A DNA stretch of 64,000 bases from Rhipidocladum racemiflorum (GCA_036346355.1 CM070581.1:3968001-4032000), one strand, 5' to 3'. Shown: positions 35,826 to 45,766, counted from the first letter of the stretch. Made by a program: numbers and translations. Notes: generated by a model from the sequence alone, not told the origin.

Positions 35826-36098
35826 AGTGTTGAAAATAAACCTTGGGTGCTAAGTTTAGTCCTTTCCTTAGTTTGCGTGATTGATTCTAGCACGATTGTA
35901 GGGATGTAATTTACTTTCCATGTAATTTACTTACCATGTAATGGTCTATATAAGCAAGGCAATAGACACAAGAACAATAAGCCAATTGAGAAGCAATACA
36001 CAGATCGTGTCCAGAGTGCTAGGCGTGAGTTTCTTGTGTTGTGTTGGCCGTAATCTCGCCGGCAACGTGTGCGTTGTCTCTCCGGCAAGGTTCTAACA
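35826..36098 (+). repeat. 3' LTR of the P450-borne copia element
   Basis: The partner of 31362-31627, ending GTTCTAACA directly before the GTTAG target duplicate and the P450 coding sequence. Confidence 0.8.
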
Positions 36099-37102
36099 GT
36101 TAGCTCCTCGAACCGGCTGCTCAACTCAATCTCCACGTCGCCACCTTCCTCCAACTCTGCTTCCCACTCCGACATCATTGACCGACCACAATCGGATATG
36201 GTCGCTGTCATCATCTGTCGTTCCAAATTAACGTCGTCGCACAAGAAGTCAGCACAAGTTGCACGCACGTCATATATACGTCAACATGTACGTCGTGCAG
36301 ATTAAACGTACGTACCTTGAGCTTGTCCATGTCGAAGGCTGGGTAAACGACCTTGCGGTGGCGCTTCCACTCGTCGCCGTCGGTGAGCACGAGCCCCTTG
36401 CCGAGCAGGCGGGCGATGTGCGGGTTCATGAGGTTCTTGGGGTACAGCCCCGTGCGGTCGAGGAGCACCTGCTTCACCATGTTGACGTCGGCCACGCACA
36501 CGTGCGGCCTCGCGCCGAACCAGTACACGAACGTCCGCCCTGCATTACGGCGGCAGAGCACTCACAGCGTAAGAACACAAGAACAGAAGCGATCGAAGCA
36601 ACATGCATGGTTTCGATGCGTGGTTCGCGTCACGGACGTACCGTAGAGGGGGATCCATCTGCGGAAATACGGCTGCACGATGGGGATGAAGTCGTGGGAG
36701 CCGGTGTCAAGCACGACGCCGGCGCCCTCGGCGCGGAGCCGCTTGATCTCGCGGAGGTTCCCGGCGAAGAACCTGTAGTCCGGCCCGCCCACCCCCTGCG
36801 CCCGGAGCTTCTTGCTGATCGCGCGCGGCCTCCACACGAGGTACACCAGCGCGTTGAACGCCCACGACGCCAGCACCGCCGCCACGGCCGCCGCCACCAT
36901 CCAAACGAAACCCATGGTACGTAGTCGCTCGGGACTCGGGTCAGCTAGCTAGCTAGCTCGACGTTGCAGCTTGCTCCTACGGCGCGGCGGAGAGGAAATA
37001 ATCGAGGAGTTTGACTGACTGCTTGACGTACGGCTGGTTGAGTTGAGGCCGAGAAATTTGTGTGCTTGTGTTGTGATCACCGAGACCGAGCGGATCGAGC
37101 TT

Positions 37103-37110
37103 GTATTTAT
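37103..37110 (-). promoter_or_regulatory. Possible TATA box of the P450 gene
   Basis: The minus strand reads ATAAATAC about 190 bp upstream of the ATG. The position is plausible, but the sequence match is the only evidence. Confidence 0.35.
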
Positions 37111-37342
37111 GCCGCGATGGTGTGGGTGGTCCGAGTCGCTCAGCTGGCTTGGTGGGCACATCTCAACGAGTGGTTTGGCCGGAGGTATAAATACATCTCG
37201 CGAGGAGTACTCCACTGTTAAGAGGACGACTACCATTTATTATGTCCCCTCCACCATAGGAGTGGACACTCTCGTGCACCATGTAGAGAAGAAAATGACG
37301 GATGGCGATTAGACAGCAGCGGTACGTACATACCACTATTTA

Positions 37343-37568
37343 GGGTGTGTTTGATTGATATGATGGGGTTGAATGGAACAGGATGATCCTGTACTATTTG
37401 ATTCTATTATTTTGAGTGAATGAAATGGTTCAGCATCTACATAGAATATTCTTCAAATTTGTATCACTTGCTCAGGATGAAATGGTTCCATTCAAACAAT
37501 AAAACACATAAATAATTTTTTTAACCATCACATATATGTACCACTTGTATAAGCAACCAAATACAACC
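37343..37568. mobile_element. MITE, Tourist-like, TSD TTA, 226 bp
   Basis: TTA flanks both ends (37340-37342 and 37569-37571). Ends are GGGTGTGTTTGATTG and GCAACCAAATACAACC. The interior (GGAACAGGATGATCCTGTAC, GAATGAAATGGTTC) matches the element at 17182-17404 in reverse. Confidence 0.75.
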
Positions 37569-37691
37569 TTACATTCCAGGGAAGCTCACAGCCTCACAAA
37601 ATGCTGACCTAGGTTCTCACGCCATTGGCGATAAGGCCATCCAGTGTGTCGTTTTAGCCAGTTCAAAAGAAGAAGGGAAAGAGACTGAATC

Positions 37692-37870
37692 ATGGTTTAA
37701 AATCTCGTCAAGATCACGACCAAAATTTTAAATTCGGAGCCCTTAAGATTCTAAATCTCACTGAAATAAAAAAAAAAATTAAAAGTGTTCACAGTAATTT
37801 AGTGAATTTCGATCAATTTCGCCAAACTTTGGGGTTCTGGATTAGTTTTGATGTTTTTTTTTTGACTGGT
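37692..37870. repeat. Truncated relative of the hAT-like copy 1 subfamily
   Basis: It starts CATGGTTTAAAATCTCG and contains AAATCTCACTGAAAT and TTCGATCAATTTCG words like 16643-17110. No right end or duplication was found. Confidence 0.4.
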
Positions 37871-39704
37871 TTGCATGTTTTCTTTTTGGACCGGATCCTC
37901 TTTTTGGCTAAAATTCTAATTTAGCCAAGTTTTTTTTTTTATTCTCCCTACGACGAACCCAAGGCAAATTTCCCCAATCTGATTCTCTCTATCTCCCATT
38001 GGTTTTAGTATGCTATGCTGTTGAACAACATATCCGAAATAATTGCCTTGCCAAGCTGCAGAATTTTTATTTTACAATGTGCTATTCTAAGATCTTTTTT
38101 TTTTGTCCGTGATTATATATGTAACGTATCCTACTGTCCTGAGGTCTCTCGGCTTGTCCGGTTTCTGTTTTCTGTTGTTTTCAACTTTATAAGTAGGATT
38201 TAGGGCTGCCGATTCTTCAGATGCTGGCAGATCCTCAAGGCTGCCAAGCAGGTTGTAATACCTCAGGTTTCCTCATCTCTGTACTGCAGAGCTCCTGTCA
38301 TCCATATACCTTGCTTTTGGTGTTAATTAGCTGTAGAACTGAGCTTTTGGGAGAGAGGAACATTTGTTCAGATTGTTCTTTTACGTACGGCAGAAATACT
38401 TTATTGTTTTGATATGAATGCAGCACCTATGAACAGTTTGATTGTTTTCTGATGCATTGAAATTCTCTGTTAGGGTGGCCTTTGTGCAGATTAAGAAAGC
38501 TTTGGTCAATCATTTATGTAGTAAGAGATTTCAAGCCACCTCTGAAGAATTCTATAACAACAGCGCTGCAATTTGCAATGGTGCTGCAGTGCTTCTCTCA
38601 TTCAAGTCATTTGATTTCCTTTAATCTTGAAAGATTAATTTTCTAGCTTCGTTTGTTTTCCTCCATTGTTTCAAACTCAAGGTTTACCATTTACCACCTG
38701 ATTGCTAGTAAATTATATTTTATATATGATAATGGCTTACCTTGCGCTTTTGACATCTGTGAAGGTTGAGCCTGTCAATGCAATGAATTTTGGCTATATG
38801 CATATGTAATTTATATTCTAATATAAGCAACTTTCCTTTTTTTTTTTCTGCCAGTTTGGTATCGTGCATGGTTGGATCTTATGGGGTTTTTTTTTCTTGT
38901 TTTTTCCTTTGTGAGTTTGCGTTGTAGCAAGCAAGTTGGAATTATTTGTATTGGACTTTGTTACACCAGATAAAATAGTTTTAAACCTTTATTGCTTTGC
39001 AGCAAGGTTCTGTTGGCCCGTTTAGATTCATGCCAGAACAACATCAATCAAAGCAAGTAGACATAGAAAGCAACATTAACCGACTTGATAAATTATGAGT
39101 TGACAATGCAATCTCTTTACAGCACACAATATTTTCTAAAATATGTACCTTTTAGGCACCCACCCCGCAGCCGGCTTCGATCGACTACCCCAAACTTAAT
39201 TTGCGACTAATTTGTGACAGTAGCTTAATTAACATGAGTAACGGAGGAAACGAACTAATACGGCCTAACAAATTCGATATGAACCAATCCTTTCTTTATT
39301 CTGGTGGTTTGGTCTCTTTGATGAACTTTATTCGAGTCGGACTTCACTTTGTTTGGACGAGTATGTCCCATTTACTACTTCCTTTGTCCAAGTTTAAGTT
39401 TATAAGACGTAGTTCTTTTTTTTATATATATATAAACCAAGAGGATATTGAAAATAACTAGATTACCTCTAATTATTATCACTGACCACTGTATTCATTG
39501 CATACACTAGAGAATATAAAGTAAAAATAAATATTTATTAGGGGTATATAAGGAACAACATCAATCAAAGCAAAAGCAACATAATCCATTTAATAATTAG
39601 GAGAGTTGACCAATGCTATCTCTTTACGGCACACAATATTTTCTGAAATATATACATTTTAGGATCCTGCAGTATATGCTAAACAGCTTTTAATAACTGT
39701 GTTA
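37871..39704. other. Intergenic DNA with one direct repeat pair, no gene recognised
   Basis: A 115-bp sequence occurs twice in direct orientation, at 39036-39155 and 39552-39663 (shared AACAACATCAATCAAAGCAA and GGCACACAATATTTTCT-type words). A short open frame at 38442-38624 has no recognisable motif. The rest is AT-rich and uninformative. Confidence 0.5.
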
Positions 39705-40107
39705 GGCCATGTTTGGATCCCAGGACTAATTGTTAGCTGGCTAAAAATTAGTCCTAATCTATCCAAACAGGAAGACTAATAGGTGAGCTAATTTTTAGCC
39801 AACCCCTCAGCTAACAATTAGTTCATTAGCTGGTGGAGGGGAGCTAATTTGAGCTAATAGTAGGTAACACGCTGAAAAAAGTCTGAAATACCCTCGCGCT
39901 GGCCTTATCCTCACTTCCCCACCCGTGCGTCCACTCCTCAGTCCGTTATGAGGGGCAAACATGACTTTTCAAAGAAATTAGCCTAACCATTAGCCATGTA
40001 TCCAACAGCTCTAGGCTAATTTTAAATGGACTAATTATTAGCTGACTAACAATTAGTTCTAGCCATTAGTCAGCTAACAATTAGTTTTAGCCCATCCAAA
40101 CATGGCC
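39705..40107. mobile_element. MITE, Tourist-like, TSD TTA, 403 bp
   Basis: TTA lies at 39702-39704 and 40108-40110. The ends GGCCATGTTTGGATCC and ATCCAAACATGGCC are inverted repeats. The interior is built of CTAACAATTAG and TTAGCTG words that pair across the element. Confidence 0.8.
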
Positions 40108-40204
40108 TTAGGCTGACCACGTCGATTCACTTTTTCCTTCGCATCATCTGCATGCTGTGTTGCTTCCCGCTGCAACGCGGGGTCTCCCGCCGCTATAAAA
40201 CTAA

Positions 40205-40498
40205 GGGCATGTACAATGGTACATGTCAGCTGTCTATAAGGGTATGCCACATCAGATTTTGGATGATGTGGAGGAGAGAGAGGGAAGAGAGAGAAATATG
40301 CTGTCTACTATTTAACAGACGGCCTTATAGACAGCTTTATAGTGTGTATACCATTGTACAGACAGTCTATTAGTCATATGAGAGATCATTACAGACAGCT
40401 ATATAGACAGCCCATTATATAAGTTATGTTTAGTACTGTCTATAGATGACATGGATGTATATTATAAACAGCTACCGTCTATACCACTGTACATGCCG
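40205..40498. mobile_element. MITE, TSD TAA, 294 bp
   Basis: TAA lies at 40202-40204 and 40499-40501. The ends GGGCATGTACAATGG and CCACTGTACATGCCG are inverted repeats; ATAGACAGCT words recur inside. A related fragment is at 18545-18638. Confidence 0.75.
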
Positions 40499-40743
40499 TA
40501 AAGCTTGTGCACCAGTCGGCGCGCCATTACACCTGAATCAAGTTCGCGCAAAGCTAATTCTGAAACAAAACGAAGTCTATATGACATCGAACTTTGGTCG
40601 AAACAGAGCTTTGCTGTCGACCTGGGCCCAGCCCAAAATAGGGAGTGAGTATGGGCCAAATGTAGAGCCAAGCCTTCTAAATTTTTTCGCACCAGTGCTA
40701 TAAATGCTCCCTGCTACGGTGATTTGCAACCATCTGTAGCTCA

Positions 40744-40912
40744 TGCCATTAATGGTTTTTTTTAGGAGTAATGCCATTACTTGATGGTTTTTTTAGGAGT
40801 ACATGTGATTTATAGGACTGCCATTACTTGATGGTTTTTTTAGGAGTAATGCCATTACTTGATGGTTTTTTTTTAGGAGTACATGTGATTTATAGGACTG
40901 CCATTACTTGAA
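40744..40912 (+). repeat. Short tandem repeat with about 80-bp period
   Basis: The words GCCATTACTTGATGG, TTTTTTAGGAGTA and CATGTGATTTATAGGACT recur. One full unit (two TTTTTTAGGAGTA sub-blocks plus the ATAGGACT block) is repeated once, with a leading partial copy. Confidence 0.7.
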
Positions 40913-41359
40913 CTAAATCAAGCGTTACCAAAGCAACCTGCAGAACGACCGGAAAAATCAACGTGCTTGTGTGGTGGAATGAGCGTTATTAACTGTCATC
41001 AAACTTAGCCATAAATCCGTCATATATACTTACGGGCCACCACCATCCGTTTGGGATCATAAAGATCTATAAGCTGCAGCAGAAACGTTTCCGCCGGGAA
41101 ACGCAAATAAACCAACGAAATCGTACGTGCATGGTCCCCCGGTCAACCTCGGCGGCCTCTCAGCTCCCCACCGCCCCACGTTCTCCCGTTCCGCTTCCAT
41201 CTCCCCCACTACTCCCACTACCGCCTCCCCACCTGACGACGCCTCCTTCGCCTATATGACGCCCACGTACGTCCCGCCGCATCCGGCCACTAGGACCCGT
41301 GGGCATGTGTGCATTAGCTTCCACGTGACGGCACGAGAGTGATCGAGCGCACGCACGGC

Positions 41360-41608
41360 ATGGGGCTCCCGCTCGACAAGTGGCGCGGCGACGAGCCGGC
41401 GGAGCGCCGCGGCAAGGAGGAGGAACCCGCCGGGTGCCTGACGCCGAGGCGCGCGCAGGCCACGGCGGCGTCCGGCGCGGGGACCACGGCGTGCCCGCCC
41501 GCGCCGAGGAAGACGAGGCCGGAATCCGCGGCCGGTGCGGTCGCGCAGCGGAAGGAGTTCTACGCCGGGGCCGATCTGGAGGCCTTCTTTGCCGCCCACA
41601 ACCTCTAG
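41360..41608 (+). CDS. SIAMESE-related (SMR-type) cyclin-dependent kinase inhibitor-like protein
   Basis: A single-exon frame of 82 codons runs from ATG 41360 to TAG 41608. The frame is open from GTG 41339, but the first ATG is the sensible start. The protein shows the three short blocks expected of plant SMR/EL2-type CDK inhibitors: CLTPRRAQ (usually E-C-x-T-P), then ACPPAPRKTRP (the CPPAPRK block), and a C-terminal DLEAFFAAHNL (the D-L-E-x-F-F block). SMR proteins bind CDK-cyclin complexes in the nucleus and promote endoreduplication or cell-cycle arrest, often under stress. A TATA-like CTATATGA stands about 105 bp upstream (41252-41259). Codon use is strongly GC-rich. No expression evidence is available; length fits the family's shorter members. 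Confidence 0.75.
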   Translation: MGLPLDKWRGDEPAERRGKEEEPAGCLTPRRAQATAASGAGTTACPPAPRKTRPESAAGAVAQRKEFYAGADLEAFFAAHNL

Positions 41609-42030
41609 AAATCAGGTCTAGAGCTGCATGCGGTGGGGATACGGGCAGTGCTGCACTGTTCATACTGTAGCAGTGGTCATTCTGGGACGAACCTACGAGT
41701 TTACCACCGACCTGCCTTGGTTTAATTAGTTGCTGTACAGAGTAATTATCGGCTAGCCAATGGTTGTGAGTTCTTGTGACTTTCCTGGCCTGATGCTGGG
41801 ACTGCGCATGGCATTTTGGTTACGTAGCAAATGAAGTCCTTGTCTCTACATTTTTACTGAGGTTTGACACCTTAAATAAAAAGCTCTTTTACGTTGGATA
41901 ATATTTGAATATTAACCGTTTATTTTATTTATCTAACGGATCAGATTAATTAAGATTTAGTTTTACTTCCACCGGTAGTAGTGGTAGTAAAAATCATACT
42001 AGGGGTAGTATTGTAATTATTCATTTGTTT
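41609..42030. other. 3' flank of the SMR gene and AT-rich spacer
   Basis: No feature was recognised; it probably contains the SMR 3' UTR. Confidence 0.4.
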
Positions 42031-42117
42031 AGCGTCTCCTCCTTGCTCTTTACCGTGTCTCTCCTCGCCGCCCCCGTTGTACCCGCAAATTCCGTCAAAA
42101 TCGCCGTCTACAGGAAT

Positions 42118-42425
42118 CTATATTATTTTCGTCGGCCTAAAACCGACGAAAATACGGGGAAAACCGACGAAAATAGACCGACGAAATTATGTTGACGAAA
42201 ATACATGTATTGTAAATCGGCAACAAACAATACACCTATTTTAAATCGTGAGACGACTGACGAAAATAGTGGCCGTCTCCGCACCCGCTGACGTGTCATC
42301 TGTATTTTCGTCGGCAATTTTCTTCTATTTTCGTCGGTTTAGGCCGACGAAAATACTATTTTAAATTTAAAAAATATAAAAACCTTATTTTCGTCGGTTT
42401 AGGCCGACGAAAATACTTTTTAAAA
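42118..42425. repeat. Left subterminal repeats of the CACTA element
   Basis: About nine TTTTCGTCGG/CCGACGAAAA words occur in both orientations, several forming hairpins such as TTTTCGTCGGTTTAGGCCGA. They probably are transposase-binding arrays. Confidence 0.7.
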
Positions 42426-42964
42426 TTTAAAAAAATATATAAAAACCCTTCCTGCAAGCTCTTTGGTGCTTGGAGAATATTCATACAGCAGAGGTGCTTA
42501 GAGAATATTCATATAAAATGAGATAGCATTGGAACTAGTGGGATTAACAGACAACAGAACTGCACTTTGGACATGAAAAAATGTAAGAAGTTTTGCTATT
42601 GAAGATAATCTTTCCAGTTTCTATTGTTATGAGCAAGAACACAAACATGGATATGAGCAAGAACACAAACATGGCTAACTACATGGAAAATGCATGCTTT
42701 CCAAATTGTAATAATGTATCATCATAACCGATTATATTTATTAATCTCACCAATTATGAAAGAGAGGACGCATCCATAAGAGCCAATTAAGGCCCAAAGC
42801 TACAAATGCCTACACACACCAATGATATTTAATACTACCCACGATGAAGCATTAAAATGCAGTGATCCCATGATGAAGCATTAAAATGCAGTATCATCAT
42901 ACAATTAAAGAACAACAATGCCACCATATATTCATGCTAAAAAAATATAGAAAGTAACACTAAC

Positions 42965-43038
42965 CATTTGGGTTCCCTTGTCCAATAAGACGTGCATGTT
43001 GTCCAACACAATTGTTCAGCCACTGTATCAAAGCATTC
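42965..43038 (-). pseudogene. Exon-like piece, origin unknown
   Basis: It is bounded by acceptor TTGCAG and donor GTTAGT on the minus strand and reads NALIQWLNNCVGQHARLIGQ then GNPNG. I do not recognise the parent gene. Confidence 0.4.
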
Positions 43039-43380
43039 CTGCAATTATAAATACAGCTTTGAGTCAAGGATGAGGAGAATGCTAGCTGAGCCAAAGATCT
43101 AAACGCTTTGAATCAGCAGGAGGAGCCACGCCCACAAAAAAAATAAAAACCATTGAACCATGCTTTTATGGAAAGAGGAATCATGCCCACAAGAAATATA
43201 TAGGATGTGCCAAGCACAAAAGAGAACTGATTCTTACTAAAGCAATCAGAGGAAACTGAGTATTTATATCATCACTGAAAGTAGGTATACATAACATCTA
43301 TTCAACAAATTCATTCATTTTTGTTCCAAAATGAGTAAAGATTGCTACCCTGATTATAATGCATGTACAGAAGTTCTCAC

Positions 43381-43460
43381 CTTGGCAAGGAGTACCTATT
43401 GTATAATGCTAAATGCATCTTTGACAGCCAAAGGTATTATCCCTGGGATCTTTGATCTCC
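43381..43460 (-). pseudogene. Captured exon of a kinesin-7 (CENP-E-like) motor domain
   Basis: The minus-strand piece between acceptor GAGTCAG and donor GTGAGA reads PGIIPLAVKDAFSIIQ, then shifts frame to give GTPCQ. The block GxIPLAVKDxFSIIQxTPG is characteristic of plant kinesin-7 motors. Only this exon is present; a frameshift or stop follows IIQ. Confidence 0.65.
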
Positions 43461-43807
43461 CTGACTCAAAACAACAAGTACATCAAGTTAGAGGAACATT
43501 TCAAAATATAATGAAACTGATTTACTTTGTAAATCATTAGCCTAGTCACGTATAAAATGCAAAAAAAAAGAGAAATTTTATGAATCAGTAAATTGCACAG
43601 TGTATGCTTTAAAAGAGAAATGGAAGTTGCTTATCTCCATGGATGGTTATTAGTTTATCACACAAAATAAAAATAATAATGGCAATGATATCAGAAGCAT
43701 TTAACATGTTATTATAAGTTACACTCCAAAGTACACAGATTATGAAATAACACAACCAATGTCTAGAATAAAAAAGTAAAAGCTTGATGATATATAAGTG
43801 TTCTCAC

Positions 43808-43860
43808 ATGCATTGTATGTGTCCTCCCACTGCTTGTAACACCATATGAAAATATTATTC
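43808..43860 (-). pseudogene. Exon-like piece, origin unknown
   Basis: It is bounded by acceptor TCGCAG and donor GTGAGA on the minus strand and reads NNIFIWCYKQWEDTYNA. I do not recognise the parent gene. The surrounding AT-rich DNA looks intronic. Confidence 0.4.
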
Positions 43861-44187
43861 CTGCGATAATGAAAAATAAGTCATCATATTTTGCTTCAAA
43901 GAACCAAAAAAAATTGTATGTCAAGGATTAAGGTTGAGAGGTGCTTCTATGTTTACTTATGAAGTTCGTACTGTCAAGTCCTTTATTCTTTATGAAATAG
44001 TATCCAATAGCCTATCGAAGCCAGAATTATTAAGAATATCTATGGACACTAAATTTCCATGTGCTGAATCGCCTGCCTGCTCTTTCTAAAGAGAAATTTC
44101 CTCGGTCAACTATAATTGTATGTATTACTAACATCCAAGAGTGATATTGCTTATAGTAATTATCAGAAATGGGTTACAGTGTGTTAC

Positions 44188-44444
44188 CTGCATTCTCCAA
44201 GTCAGGATCAGCAATTACATTAGCTCCAAGCTTTATACCAGGTAAGTATTTGCAGTTCTCCTGAAATATGTGAGAATAATTTTACGATCATTTACTACTG
44301 TACAAGCCATTTACCTTACCCATTCCAGAAGTAAAATAAATTAAATGGGATTAGTTTCAACTCTTACGTTCACTTGATTAATGGACTCAGATAGCTTCTC
44401 GCCCGCTGGCAATATTTCTTCAAATACCCACATCCTTACTTCGT
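44188..44444 (-). pseudogene. Captured fragment of NAD-glycerol-3-phosphate dehydrogenase, two exons
   Basis: The minus-strand exon 44444-44368 (after an acceptor TTTGTAG, before donor GTAAG) reads DEVRMWVFEEILPAGEKL. The next exon, 44260-44188 (acceptor TTTCAG, donor GTAAC), reads ENCKYLPGIKLGANVIADP then DLENA. The phases agree. These are the consecutive segments just after the N-terminal Rossmann motif of plant glycerol-3-phosphate dehydrogenase (NAD+), which interconverts dihydroxyacetone phosphate and glycerol-3-phosphate. The rest of the enzyme is absent. The splice sites survive, so the fragment could be spliced into a chimeric transcript. Confidence 0.75.
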
Positions 44445-44977
44445 CTACAAAGAATTTACCCCAAAATTTATACAGTTAGGAACAAGAATGCAGTTTGTCA
44501 AATTTGCATAGTATGTAATACAAGACTCATTTAAAAGAAGCATAGCTAGCACAGAACTTAAGCCAACAAATACTAAATGTGATGTATGGTAGATAACTTG
44601 GAGACAACAACATTTTTATACAATAGTTTTGCAGTTTGAAATCCCCTTATAGATTACTAAGTGAAATGGCATAGACCACAAGACCATACATCAATTAATC
44701 AGTCAGTGCCATTTCTTGGCCACACCAAACGCAGTTATCTGACTCTGAATGATCTAGTACCACTAAAAAGAGCCCAACAAAAAGATAGGATCCATGTGGT
44801 CTCCTATTGCATGGTTAAATGGCGCAAAGTCAACCGAAACAAACACACTGGATATAGGCAGCGCCTTCATGTTGTAATGTATAATTGAAGAACACAGTGC
44901 ATCAGGGATCGGAGCATTCTGAGAATCAGAGGGTAGGCGCCTACCACAGAAGGAGGGCAACTTAGCGGTGTTCCAGA

Positions 44978-45200
44978 TGCGCACGGAGGGAGGCCGCCCG
45001 GAGGGAGGCGGCGGGGAGCTCGGAGGGAGGCCGCCCGGAGGAGGCACACGGAGGGAGGCCGCCCGGAGGAGGCGCACGGAGGGAGGCGGCGGGGAGCTCG
45101 GAGGGAGGTCGCCCGGAGGAGGCGCCCGGAGGGAGGCCGCCCGGAGGGAGGCGGCGGGGAGCTCGGCCGCAGGGAGGTCGCCCGGAGGAGGAGGTGGCGC
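44978..45200. repeat. GC-rich minisatellite in the CACTA element
   Basis: Units of about 25 bp built on GGAGGGAGGCCGCCCGGAGG recur about eight times with small variations. Long open frames here are a by-product of the repeat. Confidence 0.75.
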
Positions 45201-45364
45201 ACGAGAGTAGGGAAGGCGGCGGCGATTGGGGCGCCGGAGGTCAGGGGTGGGGCAGGACGAGGTCGGGGGCGCGGCGTGAGGGGCGTGAGCGGCGGCGTGA
45301 AAATTTTGATAGCTCCCGAATGCTCGATCGACTTATTAGCCCTAGTCATACTTTAGCCCTAGTC

Positions 45365-45592
45365 GATCTTATTTTCATCGGCCAAACCTCTAGCCGACGA
45401 AAATATATCATTAGTTTCGACGGTCCCACTTTGGCTGACGAAACTATTGGACTATTTTCGTCGGTCCCGCCTGGCCGACGAAAATATAGGTGTATTTTCG
45501 TCAGTTCACATGGGCCGACGAAAATATATGAGTATTTTCGTCGGCTTCTGCAAGCCGACGAAAATAACTTCGGCCGACGAAAATATAAAGGA
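45365..45592. repeat. Right subterminal repeats of the CACTA element
   Basis: At least ten TTTTCGTCGG/CCGACGAAAA words mirror the left zone, ending directly before the terminal GGATTCCTGTAGTG. Confidence 0.7.
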
Positions 45593-45766
45593 TTCCTGTA
45601 GTGCTCGGCGATACATGCAGCGGCGGCCTCTACGCCTTCGTGAGCATCACATTCCTCTTCGTGTTCGGCAGCGGCCAGACCCCTCACCCCAGTCCACCTC
45701 GGGAGTCTGCTCTAGTCTAAGCGTCGACGTCGTGTCCTGCCAGTCCAAAGGCGTCAAGGTGCTCCT

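Larger units (their letters stand above)
31362..36098 (+). mobile_element. Ty1/copia element inside P450 exon 3
   Basis: Perfect 5-bp duplications GTTAG lie at 31357-31361 and 36099-36103. LTRs are 31362-31627 (266 bp) and 35826-36098 (273 bp), TGTTGAAAATAAACC...GTTCTAACA. A primer-binding site TGGTATCAGGCG follows at 31631, and the purine tract CTTAGGAGGAG precedes the right LTR. Plus-strand remnants in order include KWVFKVKRGATQAV (about 34440), VGDLVISSS and DIKAFKMEMAAAFK (about 34870-34950), and NKSAIALIKNP (about 35590). The interior is riddled with small indels. The first 170 bp or so of the two LTRs look identical. Confidence 0.88.
30313..36915 (-). pseudogene. Cytochrome P450, CYP709C-like, split by a copia insertion
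   Basis: Minus-strand exons are 36915-36642, 36539-36316, 36214-31228 (interrupted by the copia element 31362-36098 and one GTTAG copy) and 31114-30313. Introns have GT/AG ends. Without the insertion the exons sum to 1545 nt, a 514-residue protein ending in TAG. An N-terminal membrane anchor (MGFVWMVAAAVAAVLASW) starts it; the I-helix AGYDTT is near 322-327, the K-helix ETLR near 378-381, and the heme loop FSSGPRSCIG ends near the cysteine at about 460. All are canonical. Overall similarity is to grass CYP709C (CYP72 clan); a wheat CYP709C is known as a fatty-acid sub-terminal hydroxylase, and substrate here is inference. The enzyme would sit on the ER. The insertion falls in the ...FEELT-ADVISH... 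coding stretch, so no normal mRNA is expected. I saw no other disabling change. Confidence 0.85.
42108..45603. mobile_element. Non-autonomous CACTA (En/Spm) element carrying captured exons
   Basis: The right end is GGATTCCTGTAGTG (45590-45603) and the left is CTACAGGAATC (42108 on), inverted copies of a CACTACAGGAATC terminus whose first bases are lost on the left. Both subterminal zones are packed with TATTTTCGTCGG and CCGACGAAAATA words in both orientations (42120-42420 and 45365-45590), as in CACTA elements. The interior has exon-like pieces of host genes on the minus strand. No transposase was seen. No 3-bp target duplication is evident, in line with a deletion in the flanking chitinase. 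Confidence 0.8.
42031..45766 (+). pseudogene. Class III (GH18) chitinase 5' part, broken by CACTA element and LTR element
   Basis: Two plus-strand pieces flank the CACTA element. Piece 1 (42031-42108) reads SVSSLLFTVSLLAAPVVPA, a signal-peptide-like stretch, then NSVKIAV, matching the mature start of class III chitinases. Piece 2 (45604-45766) reads LGDTCSGGLYAF, SITFLFVFGSGQTP, then after a frameshift GVCSSLSVDVVSCQSKGVKVLL, the second conserved block. The usual YWGQN...EGT segment between the pieces is missing, implying deletion at the CACTA site. The LTR at 45767 then ends the gene before the catalytic DxxDxDxE region. Class III chitinases are secreted enzymes that cut chitin. No start ATG is visible. 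This copy cannot work. Confidence 0.75.

Noticed and set aside
38442..38624. A short frame with coding-like composition
   Set aside because: No conserved motif or convincing splice sites; too short to call.
44867..45349. Pro/Arg-rich minus-strand frame
   Set aside because: It is an artefact of the 25-bp minisatellite in the CACTA element.
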